A DNA stretch of 64,000 nt from Bordetella parapertussis (GTDB lineage Bacteria > Acidobacteriota > Terriglobia > Bryobacterales > Bryobacteraceae). The stretch is taken from NCBI GenBank assembly GCA_943328975.2, contig CALQCC020000006.1:62001-126000 (forward strand). Reading direction: 5' to 3'. The position numbers and the translations under genes are program-made. Shown here in pieces: positions 23,539 to 32,189 of this stretch (positions within the stretch are counted from its first letter, which is position 1; the number at the start of each line of letters is the position of its first letter). Under the pieces are notes generated by a model. It did not search any database. It was given only the letters and a program-made list of their open reading frames with translations, and was not told the origin of the DNA.

Positions 23539-25440
23539 ATGCTACGGCACATACTCGCGTTGGGTGTTCTGTGTGCGGCTCTGGGCTCGGCCGCGGTGAG
23601 TCGGGTGGAGATAACGGAGCGGGCGGATTTACCGGTCGCGGGGTTTGAGCGCATCGGGGGGAAACTGCACTTCGCGCTGGACCCGAAGCTGGCGGCGAAC
23701 AAACACATTGTGGATCTGGCGCATGCGCCGAAGAATGCGCAGGGGCTGGTCGAGTTTGCGTCCGACTTCCTGGTGTTCCGGCCGAAGGATGCGGCGAAGA
23801 GCAATGGGACGGCGCTGCTCGAAATTGTGAATCGCGGGCGGACGCAGATGTGGTCCATGCTCAACTCCGGTGCGAATTCGAACATGCGGTCGTTGCAGGA
23901 TTTCGGGGACAACTTTCTGCTGCAAAAGGGATACACGGTCATCCTGGTGGGCTGGCAATGGGACATCGTGGAGCGCCCAGGGAATTTCAAAGTGTATGCT
24001 CCGGTGGTGCCGAATGTGACGGGTCCGGTGCGGATTGAGATCATTCCGAACGCGAAGCAGGTGGCCGATTCCCTGCCCTATCCGCTGGCGGACGCGAACT
24101 CGGGAACGCTGACGGTGCGGGATGCTCCGTATGGTCCACGGACGATGATCGCGAAGTCGCAGTGGCATTACAGCGCGGATCAGAAGCAGGTGGAGTATCC
24201 GGCGGGGTTCACGCCAGGTCGCATCTACGAGTTTGTGTACACGGCGAAGGATCCGGTGGTGGCGGGCGCGGGGATGGCGGCGGTACGTGACTACATTTCT
24301 TATGTGAAGAAGAACGGCGTGGTGCCGGGGCTCGCGGTGAACGAAGTCAAGCGGGCGGTGGCGTTCGGGAATTCGCAGAGCGGCCGCTTGCTGCGCACCT
24401 TCTTGAATGAAGGCTTCAACGCAGACGAGCAGGGCAAGCAAGTGTTCGAAGGCGTGTGGGCGCAGGTGGCGGGCGGCGGGCATGGCGGATTCAATCAGCG
24501 CTTCTCGCAGCCGGGGCGGACGACGGGGCAATATACGGGGTCGTTCTATCCCACCGATCAGGCTCCGTTCAATCCCGGATCGTTGCTCGCGAAGGCGCAG
24601 GCGGCCGGGGTCGCACCGAAGCTCTACTTGATGACCGGGTCGCACGAGTATTGGGGTCGTGGGGCGGCGTTGAATCACATCACAGAGGACGGGAGTAAAG
24701 ATCTCGATCCGCCGGCGAATGTGCGGATCTATTTCGTGGCGGGGACGCAGCATGGCGGCGGGGGCGGCGGTCCGAATCCGACGGTGCAGAATTTGACCAA
24801 CTCGATGGAGTGGACTTACATCCTGCGCGCGACGATGGTGTCGTTGAATGCGTGGGTGACCAGCAACACATTGCCTCCCGCGTCGGTGTTTCCTCGCATG
24901 GATAAGGGACAACTGGTGCCGATTTCGGCGCTGAACTTTCCGCAGATTCCAGGGTTCGGCGTGGTGAATTATGCGTATGCTCCTCGGCGGCTGGACTTCG
25001 GGCCGGAGTATGCGAGCAAAGGCATTGTGGCGTATGAGCCTCCGCACGCGGGGGGCGCGTATCCGGTGTTGGTGCCCGCGGTGGACGCGGATGGGAATGA
25101 GACGTCGGGGATTCGGTTGCCGGAGTTGTTGTGGCCGCTGGCGACGCACACGGGTTGGAATTTGCGCCATCCGAATGTGGGCGCGGCGGACCAGCAGTAT
25201 TCATTGATCGGCTCGCAAGTGGCGTTCGCGCGCACGAAGGCGGAGCGGGAGAAGACCGGCGACGTCCGGTTGTCGGTGAGCGAGCGGTATCGGAGCCGGG
25301 CCGAGTATTTGACCAAGGTGGAGGCGGCCGCTCGGGCGTTGGCGGGGCAGCGGTTTTTGCTGGAGGCGGATTTGCCCAGGGTGGTGGCGTTGGCCGGGCG
25401 GCATTGGGACACGGTAATGAATCCGTCGGCGGGGAAGTAG
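23539..25440 (+). CDS. Secreted alpha/beta hydrolase domain protein
   Basis: A 633-residue exported protein (signal MLRHILALGVLCAALGSAA). It matches the large alpha/beta hydrolase-domain family common in acidobacteria and planctomycetes: LLEIVNRGR, DNFLLQKGYTVILVGWQWD, the nucleophile elbow AFGNSQSGRLLRTF near residue 280, and GTQHGGGGGG with a likely catalytic His. Substrate unknown; esterase activity would be the default guess. It is divergent from the secreted gene at 22959-23504. Confidence 0.85.
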   Translation: MLRHILALGVLCAALGSAAVSRVEITERADLPVAGFERIGGKLHFALDPKLAANKHIVDLAHAPKNAQGLVEFASDFLVFRPKDAAKSNGTALLEIVNRGRTQMWSMLNSGANSNMRSLQDFGDNFLLQKGYTVILVGWQWDIVERPGNFKVYAPVVPNVTGPVRIEIIPNAKQVADSLPYPLADANSGTLTVRDAPYGPRTMIAKSQWHYSADQKQVEYPAGFTPGRIYEFVYTAKDPVVAGAGMAAVRDYISYVKKNGVVPGLAVNEVKRAVAFGNSQSGRLLRTFLNEGFNADEQGKQVFEGVWAQVAGGGHGGFNQRFSQPGRTTGQYTGSFYPTDQAPFNPGSLLAKAQAAGVAPKLYLMTGSHEYWGRGAALNHITEDGSKDLDPPANVRIYFVAGTQHGGGGGGPNPTVQNLTNSMEWTYILRATMVSLNAWVTSNTLPPASVFPRMDKGQLVPISALNFPQIPGFGVVNYAYAPRRLDFGPEYASKGIVAYEPPHAGGAYPVLVPAVDADGNETSGIRLPELLWPLATHTGWNLRHPNVGAADQQYSLIGSQVAFARTKAEREKTGDVRLSVSERYRSRAEYLTKVEAAARALAGQRFLLEADLPRVVALAGRHWDTVMNPSAGK

Positions 25441-25466
25441 GGGCGACTACCAGTTTGTGAAAGAGC

Positions 25467-26639
25467 CTATCGATCGAGCGTCCACACTTTGGTATTAGCG
25501 CCAGAAGAGATTAAGTACTTGCTGTCAGACGTGAACTCCAGGAGGAAGTCGGCCGCGAGAGCTTGAAGGCGACCATTGGGGATTCGATCATGAATCGCTG
25601 TAGCGATCTCTCGGCCCGTGGCGATGTCATAAAGTCGGATCGTGGCTTCAATTTCTTTCGTTCTTTGATTGCCCACCTTTTGGCCCACGGCTAAGATGTT
25701 CCCATCCGCTGAGAGCGCGATCCCTTCAAACCCATTCACGGGAAGTCGCGCCACCTCTGTCCCATCCCTGCCGTCGTAGATTCCGATGTAGAACTTTCGC
25801 TGCTGAACGATAAAGGCTGTATCGATGATCGCGGCGGCCACTCGTCGACCATCCGCAGTGGTGGCCAGTTTCCACGCAGTATAGCACTCATGTTCAAAAG
25901 ATTTCTTCCAGCGGAGACTCAAATCTCCGGCATTGTGGCAGACGATCCAATGGTCGGATGCGTAGGCGATTGTCTTGCGGTCTGCGGAGATCCTCGGACC
26001 AGTATCGCGGCCAAGTTTTTCACGTCCCCCTTCGGACGCAAAGGGGACCCGGGCAATCTCAGTAAAGTTTGGTAAGGCGGACAAAGCGAGAGCACTAATC
26101 CGTTCATCGCTATATATTGTTCCCAAAGAGATGCCATCCCCTAGCGCCCAGTGGCTGATGCCCTCATCGCCGATAGGCAACTCTTCAACCCGACCCTGTG
26201 GAATGGTGATCCACAGCTGTTGGGATGCCTGACCGTCTACCCGATAGGACGCAATTGCTGCATAGAGGTGTTCGCCATCGGCAGCGAAACTCGCATTTAA
26301 AACTCCTGCTGGAAGAGGACGACGAAATACAATTTGGCCAGACGGGAGGTCCACGATACTGATCGAATTCTCGTCCCTTGAACGGGTTAGGTTTCTGAAG
26401 AACCTGCTTACGGAATAGGTAGTTATGAACGAGCCGCCGTAAAAGCAGACTCGGCGGCCATCGGGTGAACACGCGAGCAGAAAAGCGCCTCGATACTCAC
26501 GGTCTAGCCGTAGCGCAAGGGCACGAGTTCGCCCAAGAGGCTCCTGAATCTGGCCATAGCCATTCCGTAGCGCGAAAACCGTCGGCACAACAAGGCCCAA
26601 GAAATCTCTGCGGGATCTCGATGCCATGGTGGGACTCAT
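25467..26639 (-). CDS. Tat-exported beta-propeller protein
   Basis: A 390-residue protein beginning with a twin-arginine signal (SRSRRDFLGLVVPTVFAL). The rest has WD40/PD40-like blades: FLLACSPDGRRVCFYGG, ASFAADGEHLYAAI, PRISADRKTIAYASD, LATTADGRRVAAAI, IALSADGNILAVGQ, FTSDSKYLISSGANTKVWTL. The role is probably scaffolding or ligand binding. The gene is visibly less GC-rich than its neighbours, which suggests later acquisition. ATG 26639 or ATG 26627 may be the start; both keep the Tat motif. Confidence 0.78.
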   Translation of the reverse strand: MSPTMASRSRRDFLGLVVPTVFALRNGYGQIQEPLGRTRALALRLDREYRGAFLLACSPDGRRVCFYGGSFITTYSVSRFFRNLTRSRDENSISIVDLPSGQIVFRRPLPAGVLNASFAADGEHLYAAIASYRVDGQASQQLWITIPQGRVEELPIGDEGISHWALGDGISLGTIYSDERISALALSALPNFTEIARVPFASEGGREKLGRDTGPRISADRKTIAYASDHWIVCHNAGDLSLRWKKSFEHECYTAWKLATTADGRRVAAAIIDTAFIVQQRKFYIGIYDGRDGTEVARLPVNGFEGIALSADGNILAVGQKVGNQRTKEIEATIRLYDIATGREIATAIHDRIPNGRLQALAADFLLEFTSDSKYLISSGANTKVWTLDR

Positions 26640-26687
26640 TCCGTACGGCTGTTGTCGCCATCTACATACTACAGGTGATCACTAGCC

Positions 26688-27527
26688 CTACGCTCTCCAC
26701 ACCCCGGCGATCAGCAGCCCTGTGAACACCAGCGACACGACGAGCGCCCGCTTGCCGACGGTGCTCATCGGCATCGCGATGGCTTCCGCTGTGGGCGCGG
26801 CGGCGATGTCGCGGAGGTGGACGGCGCAGGACATCAAGAGGGCCAGGCCGTAGTAGAGTTGGCCCCACATGATGAGCACCAATCCGGCGAGCGCTACGAG
26901 GCCCTGCACTACGCGGGCTTGGTTGCTCATGCCGCGCACGGCCAGGCTGATGACGCCGGGGGTTCGTTTGGCGTCGATGCGGGCTTGCAGGCGGACGTGG
27001 ACTACCAGGATGCCGGTCCAGAAATGCACGGCGTGCAGTAGCCACCACGACCAGCCCCAACTGGGAACGCGGCCGGTCACCGCTAGGCACGCGGCCAGGC
27101 CGGACGCGCTGAGGCCTGTGGCGCTAAGGGCTTGAAACCAGACTTCGCGTTGGCGATTGTGGACGGTCATCGTCACGGCGAGGATGGTGAGCGCTCCTGC
27201 GGCTCCGCCTAGTCCTAGTAGGGCTTTGAGCGGCCAGGCGAAGGTGAGCAGTCCGGCGCAGATCGCGATGGCGGCCAACTGCCAGATCACTTGCATGCGG
27301 GCGGCGGCGGTCTCTGCGTGTGGATCGCGCCAGACCCACTTCTGCCTTGCTAAGACGAGCAGCGGCTCGCGAACGAGGAACGCCAGCACTACGCACCCGA
27401 GCGCCGGGGCGACAGGCCATGCGACGGCCTTCAGCGCGATGAGCGAGCCGATGAATGGCTGCAGCAACATCGCCCAGGCTCCATGCTCACGGGGCATGGT
27501 GGAGGGCGTGGTTCCACGTGGTTGCAT
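26688..27527 (-). CDS. YwiC-like integral membrane protein
   Basis: A 279-residue protein with about eight hydrophobic segments. The N-terminal PREHGAWAMLLQPFIGSLIA is the YwiC-like family signature, and HNRQREVWFQALSATGLS follows in the middle. The function of YwiC proteins is not established; some sit near nitrate-reduction genes, but none is here. CATAAT ends 8 nt before the ATG at 27527. It is divergent from mrp. Confidence 0.82.
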   Translation of the reverse strand: MQPRGTTPSTMPREHGAWAMLLQPFIGSLIALKAVAWPVAPALGCVVLAFLVREPLLVLARQKWVWRDPHAETAAARMQVIWQLAAIAICAGLLTFAWPLKALLGLGGAAGALTILAVTMTVHNRQREVWFQALSATGLSASGLAACLAVTGRVPSWGWSWWLLHAVHFWTGILVVHVRLQARIDAKRTPGVISLAVRGMSNQARVVQGLVALAGLVLIMWGQLYYGLALLMSCAVHLRDIAAAPTAEAIAMPMSTVGKRALVVSLVFTGLLIAGVWRA

Positions 27528-27535
27528 CTCTGCTT

Positions 27536-27541
27536 ATTATG
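27536..27541 (-). promoter_or_regulatory. Possible -10 of the YwiC-like gene
   Basis: CATAAT on the minus strand, 8 nt before the ATG at 27527. Weaker than the other leaderless-type sites in the window. Confidence 0.35.
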
Positions 27542-27574
27542 CGGCGTAGGCGAGGCTTGGTACCATCGAGGTTC

Positions 27575-28399
27575 ATGCATCCACAGCAAGAAGCTCCTAA
27601 AATGCCGATTCCCGGCGTGCGTACATTGGTCGCGATTGGTTCGGGAAAGGGCGGCGTTGGCAAGACCACTGTCTCGGTGAACCTGGCGATCAGCCTCGCG
27701 CGGCAGGGACATAAAGTCGGGCTGCTCGACGCGGACGTGTATGGGCCGAACGTGCCGCTGATGATGGGCGCGAACGAAACTCCGATGGGCAATGCCGAAC
27801 GCATCCGCCCGATTGAGAAGTTCGGCGTGAAGTTGATGTCGATGGGATTCCTGAATCCGGGCGACAAGCCGCTGGTGTGGCGCGGCCCGATGCTGCACAA
27901 CGTGATCCAGCAGTTCTTGCGCAACGTGGAATGGGGCGAGCTCGATTACCTCTTGATCGATTTGCCGCCGGGCACGGGCGATGTGGCGTTGTCGTTGATT
28001 CAGACGGCTCCGCTATCGGGAGCCATTGTAGTTACGACGCCTTCGGATGTTTCGTTGGAAGACGCGCGCAAGGCGATCAACATGTTCGCGCAGGTGCGAG
28101 TGCCGATTCTGGGGATCGTGGAGAACATGAGCTACCTCATTGCTCCTGGGTCGGGCGAACGCATCGATGTGTTCGGACAGGGCGGCGGCAAACGGACGGC
28201 GGAGCAGATGAATGTTCCGTTCCTGGGCGAGTTGGCGTTGAATCCCGCAGTGCGGATCGGTGGCGATTCTGGAGCCCCGGTGACGACGCGTCCGGATGGG
28301 GATGCAGCCGCGGAACCGTTCTTCGATTTGGCTCGGCGGGTGAATGTGATCTGCAGCGGCGCCAAGCCCAGCGGTCCCAAGATCACGATTGAGGATTAA
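27575..28399 (+). CDS. Mrp/NBP35 family P-loop ATPase (iron-sulphur carrier type)
   Basis: A 274-residue MinD-type ATPase. It has the deviant Walker A GSGKGGVGKTTVSVNLA, LLDADVYGPNVPLMMG, and DYLLIDLPPGTGDVALSL. It lacks the N-terminal MIP18/DUF59 domain. The Cys-x-x-Cys cluster site usually found after ENMSY is replaced by APGSG (VENMSYLIAPGSGERIDVFG), so it may not carry a cluster in the usual way. ATG 27575 is used; ATG 27602 is an alternative. The 3' end overlaps fabD, which converges on it, by 17 bp. Confidence 0.88.
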   Translation: MHPQQEAPKMPIPGVRTLVAIGSGKGGVGKTTVSVNLAISLARQGHKVGLLDADVYGPNVPLMMGANETPMGNAERIRPIEKFGVKLMSMGFLNPGDKPLVWRGPMLHNVIQQFLRNVEWGELDYLLIDLPPGTGDVALSLIQTAPLSGAIVVTTPSDVSLEDARKAINMFAQVRVPILGIVENMSYLIAPGSGERIDVFGQGGGKRTAEQMNVPFLGELALNPAVRIGGDSGAPVTTRPDGDAAAEPFFDLARRVNVICSGAKPSGPKITIED

Positions 28400-29312
28400 G
28401 TTTTTCCCAGTCGGCGGCTTCACCGAATTTCTGACCGGTGAGAGCCGCGTCGATGTTGCGGAGGAGGCCGGTTAGGACAGCTCCGCAGCCGACTTCGATG
28501 AAGCGGGTCACGCCGGCGTCACTTAAGTGACGGATAGAATCGCTCCAACGGACCGGGTTCGGCACTTGATGGAACAGGCCTTCGCGGGCTTCGGCTCCGG
28601 TGCGGACTTCACGCGCTTGCCAGTTGTTGATGAGGGGCATGCGCAGGTCGGCGAACACGGTGGAGTCGAGATCGGCCTGAAGGCGATCCTGTGCGGGCTT
28701 CATCAGAGGACAGTGGAACGGCGCGCTCACTGGGAGCGAGACGGCTCGTTTGGCTCCAGCGGCTTTGGCGAGCTCCATCGCTCGGGCTACAGCGGCGGTA
28801 TGACCTGCGATAACTACTTGGTCGGGCGAATTGAGATTCGCTGCAGTGACGATTTCGCCTTGAGCGGCCTCGGCTAACACTGCGTCGAGTTTTTCGATCG
28901 GGAGCTTGAGAAGCGCGGCCATGGCGCCGACTCCTGCGGGCACGGCTTCCTGCATATACTGCCCGCGCTTACGCACCAATCGCACCGCGTCGGCAAACTT
29001 CAACGATCCAGCAGCGACCAGGGCTGAGTATTCTCCCAAGCTGTGACCGGCGACGAAGTCGGGCTGCATGCCTCGTGAGGACAATACCGCCCAGGCGGCG
29101 GTCGAGACAGCGACTAACGCGGGCTGTGTGTTCTCGGTTTGCTTGAGTTGGTCGTCGGGGCCCTCGAAGCAGAGTGTCGAGAGCGAGAATCCGAGGGCAT
29201 CGTCGGCTTCTTCAAAAACGCGCGCGGCTTCGGGATACGTGTCGGCGAGGGATTTGCCCATGCCGGCGAATTGGGAACCTTGTCCAGGGAACAGGAAAGC
29301 GATTTTGCTCAT
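28383..29312 (-). CDS. fabD: Malonyl-CoA:ACP transacylase
   Basis: A 309-residue FabD, which loads malonate onto acyl carrier protein for fatty acid synthesis. Motifs: AFLFPGQGSQFAGMG at the start, the nucleophile GHSLGEYSALVAAG, and the catalytic His in SAPFHCPLM. No other fab gene is adjacent. AAGGA lies before ATG 29312, with TTAAAAT further upstream as a likely -10. Confidence 0.95.
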   Translation of the reverse strand: MSKIAFLFPGQGSQFAGMGKSLADTYPEAARVFEEADDALGFSLSTLCFEGPDDQLKQTENTQPALVAVSTAAWAVLSSRGMQPDFVAGHSLGEYSALVAAGSLKFADAVRLVRKRGQYMQEAVPAGVGAMAALLKLPIEKLDAVLAEAAQGEIVTAANLNSPDQVVIAGHTAAVARAMELAKAAGAKRAVSLPVSAPFHCPLMKPAQDRLQADLDSTVFADLRMPLINNWQAREVRTGAEAREGLFHQVPNPVRWSDSIRHLSDAGVTRFIEVGCGAVLTGLLRNIDAALTGQKFGEAADWEKLNPQS

Positions 29313-29336
29313 GCGGTCCTTCGATTTTAACGCGGC

Positions 29337-29366
29337 TTGAGTTCAGGGAAGAAGGCTAGATATAGT
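29337..29366 (+). promoter_or_regulatory. Promoter of the small zinc-motif gene
   Basis: TTGAGT (29337-29342), 18-bp spacer, TATAGT (29361-29366), then 6 nt to GTG 29373. It is divergent from the fabD promoter region and gives a leaderless-type layout. Confidence 0.55.
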
Positions 29367-29372
29367 AGAGGA

Positions 29373-29606
29373 GTGAAACGCAAACCTGAACCGGTCGCCG
29401 AGCCCACCGAAATCGTTGTGCCTGAGGCATTGCTGGAACAGGCTCGGCGCGCGATCGCAGCGGATCGGATGCGCAAACCTACCCCGTGTGTCGTGTGCGG
29501 GCAGGAATGCACTTCGGACACCAGCGAGGGTCTGTGCTGGGTGTGTCGGCGGCTGAAGTTGAGCGCCTGGCGCGACAGCGATTCCCAAATGCCCGCGCAA
29601 GAGTAG
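29373..29606 (+). CDS. Small protein with a four-cysteine zinc motif
   Basis: A 77-residue protein. The N-terminal half is charged (VKRKPEPVAEPTEIVVPE), the C-terminal half holds CVVCGQECTSDTSEGLCWVC, with two CxxC pairs about 12 residues apart, as in treble-clef or ribbon zinc sites. GTG 29373 is chosen because TATAGT ends 6 nt before it; a TTG at 29337 would lie inside the -35. No named family recognised. It ends 2 bp from the convergent gene. Confidence 0.65.
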   Translation: MKRKPEPVAEPTEIVVPEALLEQARRAIAADRMRKPTPCVVCGQECTSDTSEGLCWVCRRLKLSAWRDSDSQMPAQE

Positions 29607-29608
29607 TT

Positions 29609-29809
29609 TTAGATCTCCGGATAAAACTCAAAGAAGGCGTCGAGCGATTGCTCGAGTTGCGCGCGCACTTCCTTTTCCCCACCCTCAATCAAGTGCATGG
29701 TGATGTGCGCGGACTTGCCGTTTTTGAGGCGAATCTCAGCGTCACCGACCTCGTCGATATCCTCGGCGGGCAGCAAGCGGATTCCATACACCAGGGCAAG
29801 TTTGGCCAT
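29609..29809 (-). CDS. Hypothetical 66-residue protein
   Basis: A small acidic protein, MAKLALVYGIRLLPAEDIDE at the start, then IRLKNGKSAHITMHLIEG and LEQSLDAFFEFYPEI. Regular secondary structure is suggested (beta strands, then a long helix). No family recognised. TACAAT ends 5 nt before the ATG at 29809. Confidence 0.65.
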   Translation of the reverse strand: MAKLALVYGIRLLPAEDIDEVGDAEIRLKNGKSAHITMHLIEGGEKEVRAQLEQSLDAFFEFYPEI

Positions 29810-29814
29810 GCTCC

Positions 29815-29820
29815 ATTGTA
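29815..29820 (-). promoter_or_regulatory. -10 element of the 29609-29809 gene
   Basis: TACAAT on the minus strand, 5 nt before the ATG at 29809; leaderless-type layout. Confidence 0.45.
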
Positions 29821-29823
29821 TGT

Positions 29824-30291
29824 TTAGAAGGTCATTCGGGCATTTGGTGCGGACGGAGCTTTTTCAAAAACTTGTTTCACGTTGAACTCTCCGTTGGGGA
29901 GTTTCAGGTGCGTGTTCACGGTTAGGGTCTTACCGTCAGGAGAGAGCGACCACACGTCACGCTGCGTGAGCTTCGCGCCTTGGGCTTCGCGGGAACTTTC
30001 GATCACCAGCGTCTCACCGGACCACGAAGCAGTGCCGGTGTTGGCTCCGTTGACCGAGGGCTTGCCATCGGTGGTGTACTTCAACTCAGTTGTGACTTCG
30101 CCTTGCGCACCCTTCTGATAGGTGGACATGGTGAGCAGCGGGCCCTGCATCTTCACCGAACGCATCATCACCTCAGGCGCGGGGAACTGGCCGTACTGGC
30201 TCTTGGAAACGTTCAGCATCCAACTGCCGGAAAAGTTGGGCGCGGCGAGCAGCGGTAGAGCGAGTGCCATGGCGATGAGTCCTCGATTCAT
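29824..30291 (-). CDS. Secreted lipocalin-like hypothetical protein
   Basis: A 155-residue protein with a signal peptide (MNRGLIAMALALPLLAAP). The mature part begins NFSGSWMLNVSKSQYGQF, a pattern (FSG-(T/S)W-LN-KS) very common in secreted acidobacterial proteins, followed by beta strands such as ATTELKYTTDGKPSVN-like and SLSPDGKTLTVNTHLKLP. Probably a small beta-barrel; no activity known. TATGCT ends 6 nt before ATG 30291. Confidence 0.75.
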   Translation of the reverse strand: MNRGLIAMALALPLLAAPNFSGSWMLNVSKSQYGQFPAPEVMMRSVKMQGPLLTMSTYQKGAQGEVTTELKYTTDGKPSVNGANTGTASWSGETLVIESSREAQGAKLTQRDVWSLSPDGKTLTVNTHLKLPNGEFNVKQVFEKAPSAPNARMTF

Positions 30292-30297
30292 GAGTCG

Positions 30298-30303
30298 AGC
30301 ATA
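30298..30303 (-). promoter_or_regulatory. -10 element of the 29824-30291 gene
   Basis: TATGCT on the minus strand, 6 nt before the ATG at 30291; leaderless-type layout. Confidence 0.4.
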
Positions 30304-30344
30304 ACAGCGAACCTTTGGAATTACCGTCGGGTGAATCCCTTAGG

Positions 30345-31235
30345 ATGGAAAGACGGGAGCAAGCCACATTGGAAAAAGAGTTGGAACCGGCATCGCACTT
30401 CTTTTACTCAGATCGGCTGAAGCTGCAGTTTTGGGACTGGGGCAACGATGGCAAGCCAGTGGTGCTGCTGGTACACGGCTCGCGCGATCATGCGCGGAGT
30501 TGGGACTGGGTCGCCCGGGCATTGCGTGACGACTATCACGTGTATGCGATCGACCTGCGCGGGCATGGGAACAGTTCGTGGGCTCCAGGTGCGCTCTACA
30601 GCATTCAGGAGCACATCCTCGATCTGGCTGTGTTCGCCGACATCATCAAAGAATATCCGGTTCGGATCGTGAGCCATTCGATGGGTGCCATTGTGTCGCT
30701 GTATTATTCGGGGACGTATCCCGAAAACGTTACGCGGCTGGTCGCAATTGAAGGGGTCGGAGTGGGACCTCTGGGATCGACGCCTCCACCGGCGCATCTG
30801 AGGATGCGCAAGTGGATTGAGAAGACCCGCGACCTGGAGCATCACGCGCAGCGCACGTATCCCACGCTAGCGGACGCCGTCGCGAGAATGCAGGAAGCGA
30901 ATCCGTTCTTGTCGGCGGATATGGCTCGGCATCTGACGCTGCACGGGACGAATTGGAACGCCGAGGGCGAGTTGATTTGGAAGTTTGATCACTATACTCG
31001 GGTGATCCATCCGTTTGGGGTGGGGCTGCCCGAAGCTCGCGAGATCTTGTCGCAGATTGCCTGCCCAACGTTATTGTTCTGGGGTCGGCAGAGTTTCGCG
31101 AAGGACCCAGAAGGCGATCCGCAAGCGGAGGCCATCCGCGATAAGAAGATCGTGAAAGTAGATCAGGCGGGGCATTGGCTCCACCATGATCAACTGGAGT
31201 TGTTCTTACGCGAGACGAAGGCGTTTCTGAAGTAG
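30345..31235 (+). CDS. Alpha/beta fold hydrolase
   Basis: A 296-residue cytoplasmic hydrolase. The oxyanion-side motif VVLLVHGSRDHARSWDW, IDLRGHGNSSW, the nucleophile elbow VSHSMGAIVSLYYS, and the terminal His in VDQAGHWLHHDQ give a full Ser-Asp-His set. Acyl or C-C hydrolase activity is likely; substrate unknown. ATG 30345 is preferred over the TTG at 30315. Confidence 0.87.
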   Translation: MERREQATLEKELEPASHFFYSDRLKLQFWDWGNDGKPVVLLVHGSRDHARSWDWVARALRDDYHVYAIDLRGHGNSSWAPGALYSIQEHILDLAVFADIIKEYPVRIVSHSMGAIVSLYYSGTYPENVTRLVAIEGVGVGPLGSTPPPAHLRMRKWIEKTRDLEHHAQRTYPTLADAVARMQEANPFLSADMARHLTLHGTNWNAEGELIWKFDHYTRVIHPFGVGLPEAREILSQIACPTLLFWGRQSFAKDPEGDPQAEAIRDKKIVKVDQAGHWLHHDQLELFLRETKAFLK

Positions 31236-31433
31236 TGGGGCAAGACTCGCGAGCTGGCAGAGAGGTGGGCATCGGGGCGATTACGCGAACCCGTGAATGA
31301 CGCACGCTTCCCCGATCGTCCTCGATATACCGGCACTTCTTCCACTTGCCTGCCGCGTCGGTGATTTTGACGGTGTGCCTTCGGAGACGTAGGTCGTCGT
31401 GGAGATGGTGTCGGCGGCCGACCGTGACCGTGC
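31236..31433. other. Intergenic stretch, possible gene remnant
   Basis: 198 bp between the hydrolase gene and the small zinc protein gene. A minus-strand reading gives KITDAAGKWKKCRYIEDDRG, which looks protein-like but has no start and runs into the hydrolase gene antisense. I see no confident feature; it may be a remnant at the edge of the AT-richer islet that follows. Confidence 0.3.
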
Positions 31434-31658
31434 TCAGGGTGCGGCGGAGAAGAGACGAACCGCCGAATGATTCTTAATCGTTACTCGGCCATAATCGACA
31501 TCAATCATGAGGTTCGAGCACGCACAAGAGAAACTCTCTTTCGGCAGCGAGTGTGTCACCTTTCCGCATAGAGTGCACTCGTAGAAAAGATTCTCGCCCG
31601 CAGGGTATCCTGCCGCAGGATTGTAGGCTTGGTATGTTCTTCCACTTTGTTCGTTCAT
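31434..31658 (-). CDS. Small hypothetical protein with cysteine pairs
   Basis: A 74-residue protein starting MNEQSGRTYQAYNPAAGYPA, then FYECTLCGKVTHSLPKESFS and CACSNLMIDVDYGRV. CxxC and CxC pairs about 18 residues apart look like a zinc ribbon. ATG 31658 is used; codons upstream to 31817 are less gene-like. It lies in an AT-richer islet with an antitoxin and a broken toxin, suggesting acquired DNA. Confidence 0.6.
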   Translation of the reverse strand: MNEQSGRTYQAYNPAAGYPAGENLFYECTLCGKVTHSLPKESFSCACSNLMIDVDYGRVTIKNHSAVRLFSAAP

Positions 31659-31949
31659 GGCACAGGAATGATGATACCGCCGTTCAGAAGATTCTGTGAT
31701 GATGCCGCTTTGATGTACGAACTTAATGGTCGAATGTGGCTTCATGCGAATAGGCAGGAGCGACTCAACGAGATACCGATCGCTGCCAGCGGCGATGGAG
31801 CCGAACAGCTCAGACACGTTACACAGAGCAACCCGAATTGAGTTTCTTTAAGGAATCGCATGAAATCTAATAATTCTTGACGCTGAGCACAGCTCTAGCG
31901 CGTACTTCTTGCCACGCTTAACCACTCTAACCTCGTCCACACTGGATTC
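31659..31949. other. Intergenic stretch without a clear gene
   Basis: 291 bp, visibly richer in A+T than the flanks (for example 31861-31900). No gene with good start, length and composition on either strand. It presumably holds the promoters of the flanking small genes. Confidence 0.4.
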
Positions 31950-32189
31950 GTGGGAGCTCTCAAGAACATTACGTTCAGTGCGTCGCCTGATCTAATCGAA
32001 CGGGCGCGGTTCCGTGCAACCTTGGAGAGGACTACTTTGAACGAGAAGTTTCGAGAATGGCTGGACGCCTACGCGTTACGGAAGCCCACCGTCGAGGAAT
32101 ACCGGCACTTAATGCAGAGTCTCCAGCACGTCGACGCCGGAAGAAAGTTCACCCGTGAGGAGATGAACGAGCGGACCAGCCGTAAGTGA
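31950..32189 (+). CDS. VapB-like antitoxin (ribbon-helix-helix type)
   Basis: A 79-residue protein: MGALKNITFSASPDLIERAR, then RATLERTTLNEKFREWLDAY, the arrangement of a short beta strand and two helices seen in ribbon-helix-helix antitoxins, and a C-terminal toxin-binding tail (HVDAGRKFTREEMNERTSRK). It overlaps the start of the PIN-domain gene by 4 bp, the usual antitoxin-toxin arrangement. The GTG start at 31950 has no clear ribosome site. The antitoxin looks intact, the toxin does not. Confidence 0.75.
   Translation: MGALKNITFSASPDLIERARFRATLERTTLNEKFREWLDAYALRKPTVEEYRHLMQSLQHVDAGRKFTREEMNERTSRK

Noticed and set aside
23629-25170. 513-residue open frame antisense to the alpha/beta hydrolase
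   Set aside because: Arg/His/Ile-rich shadow of a strong sense gene; no motif.
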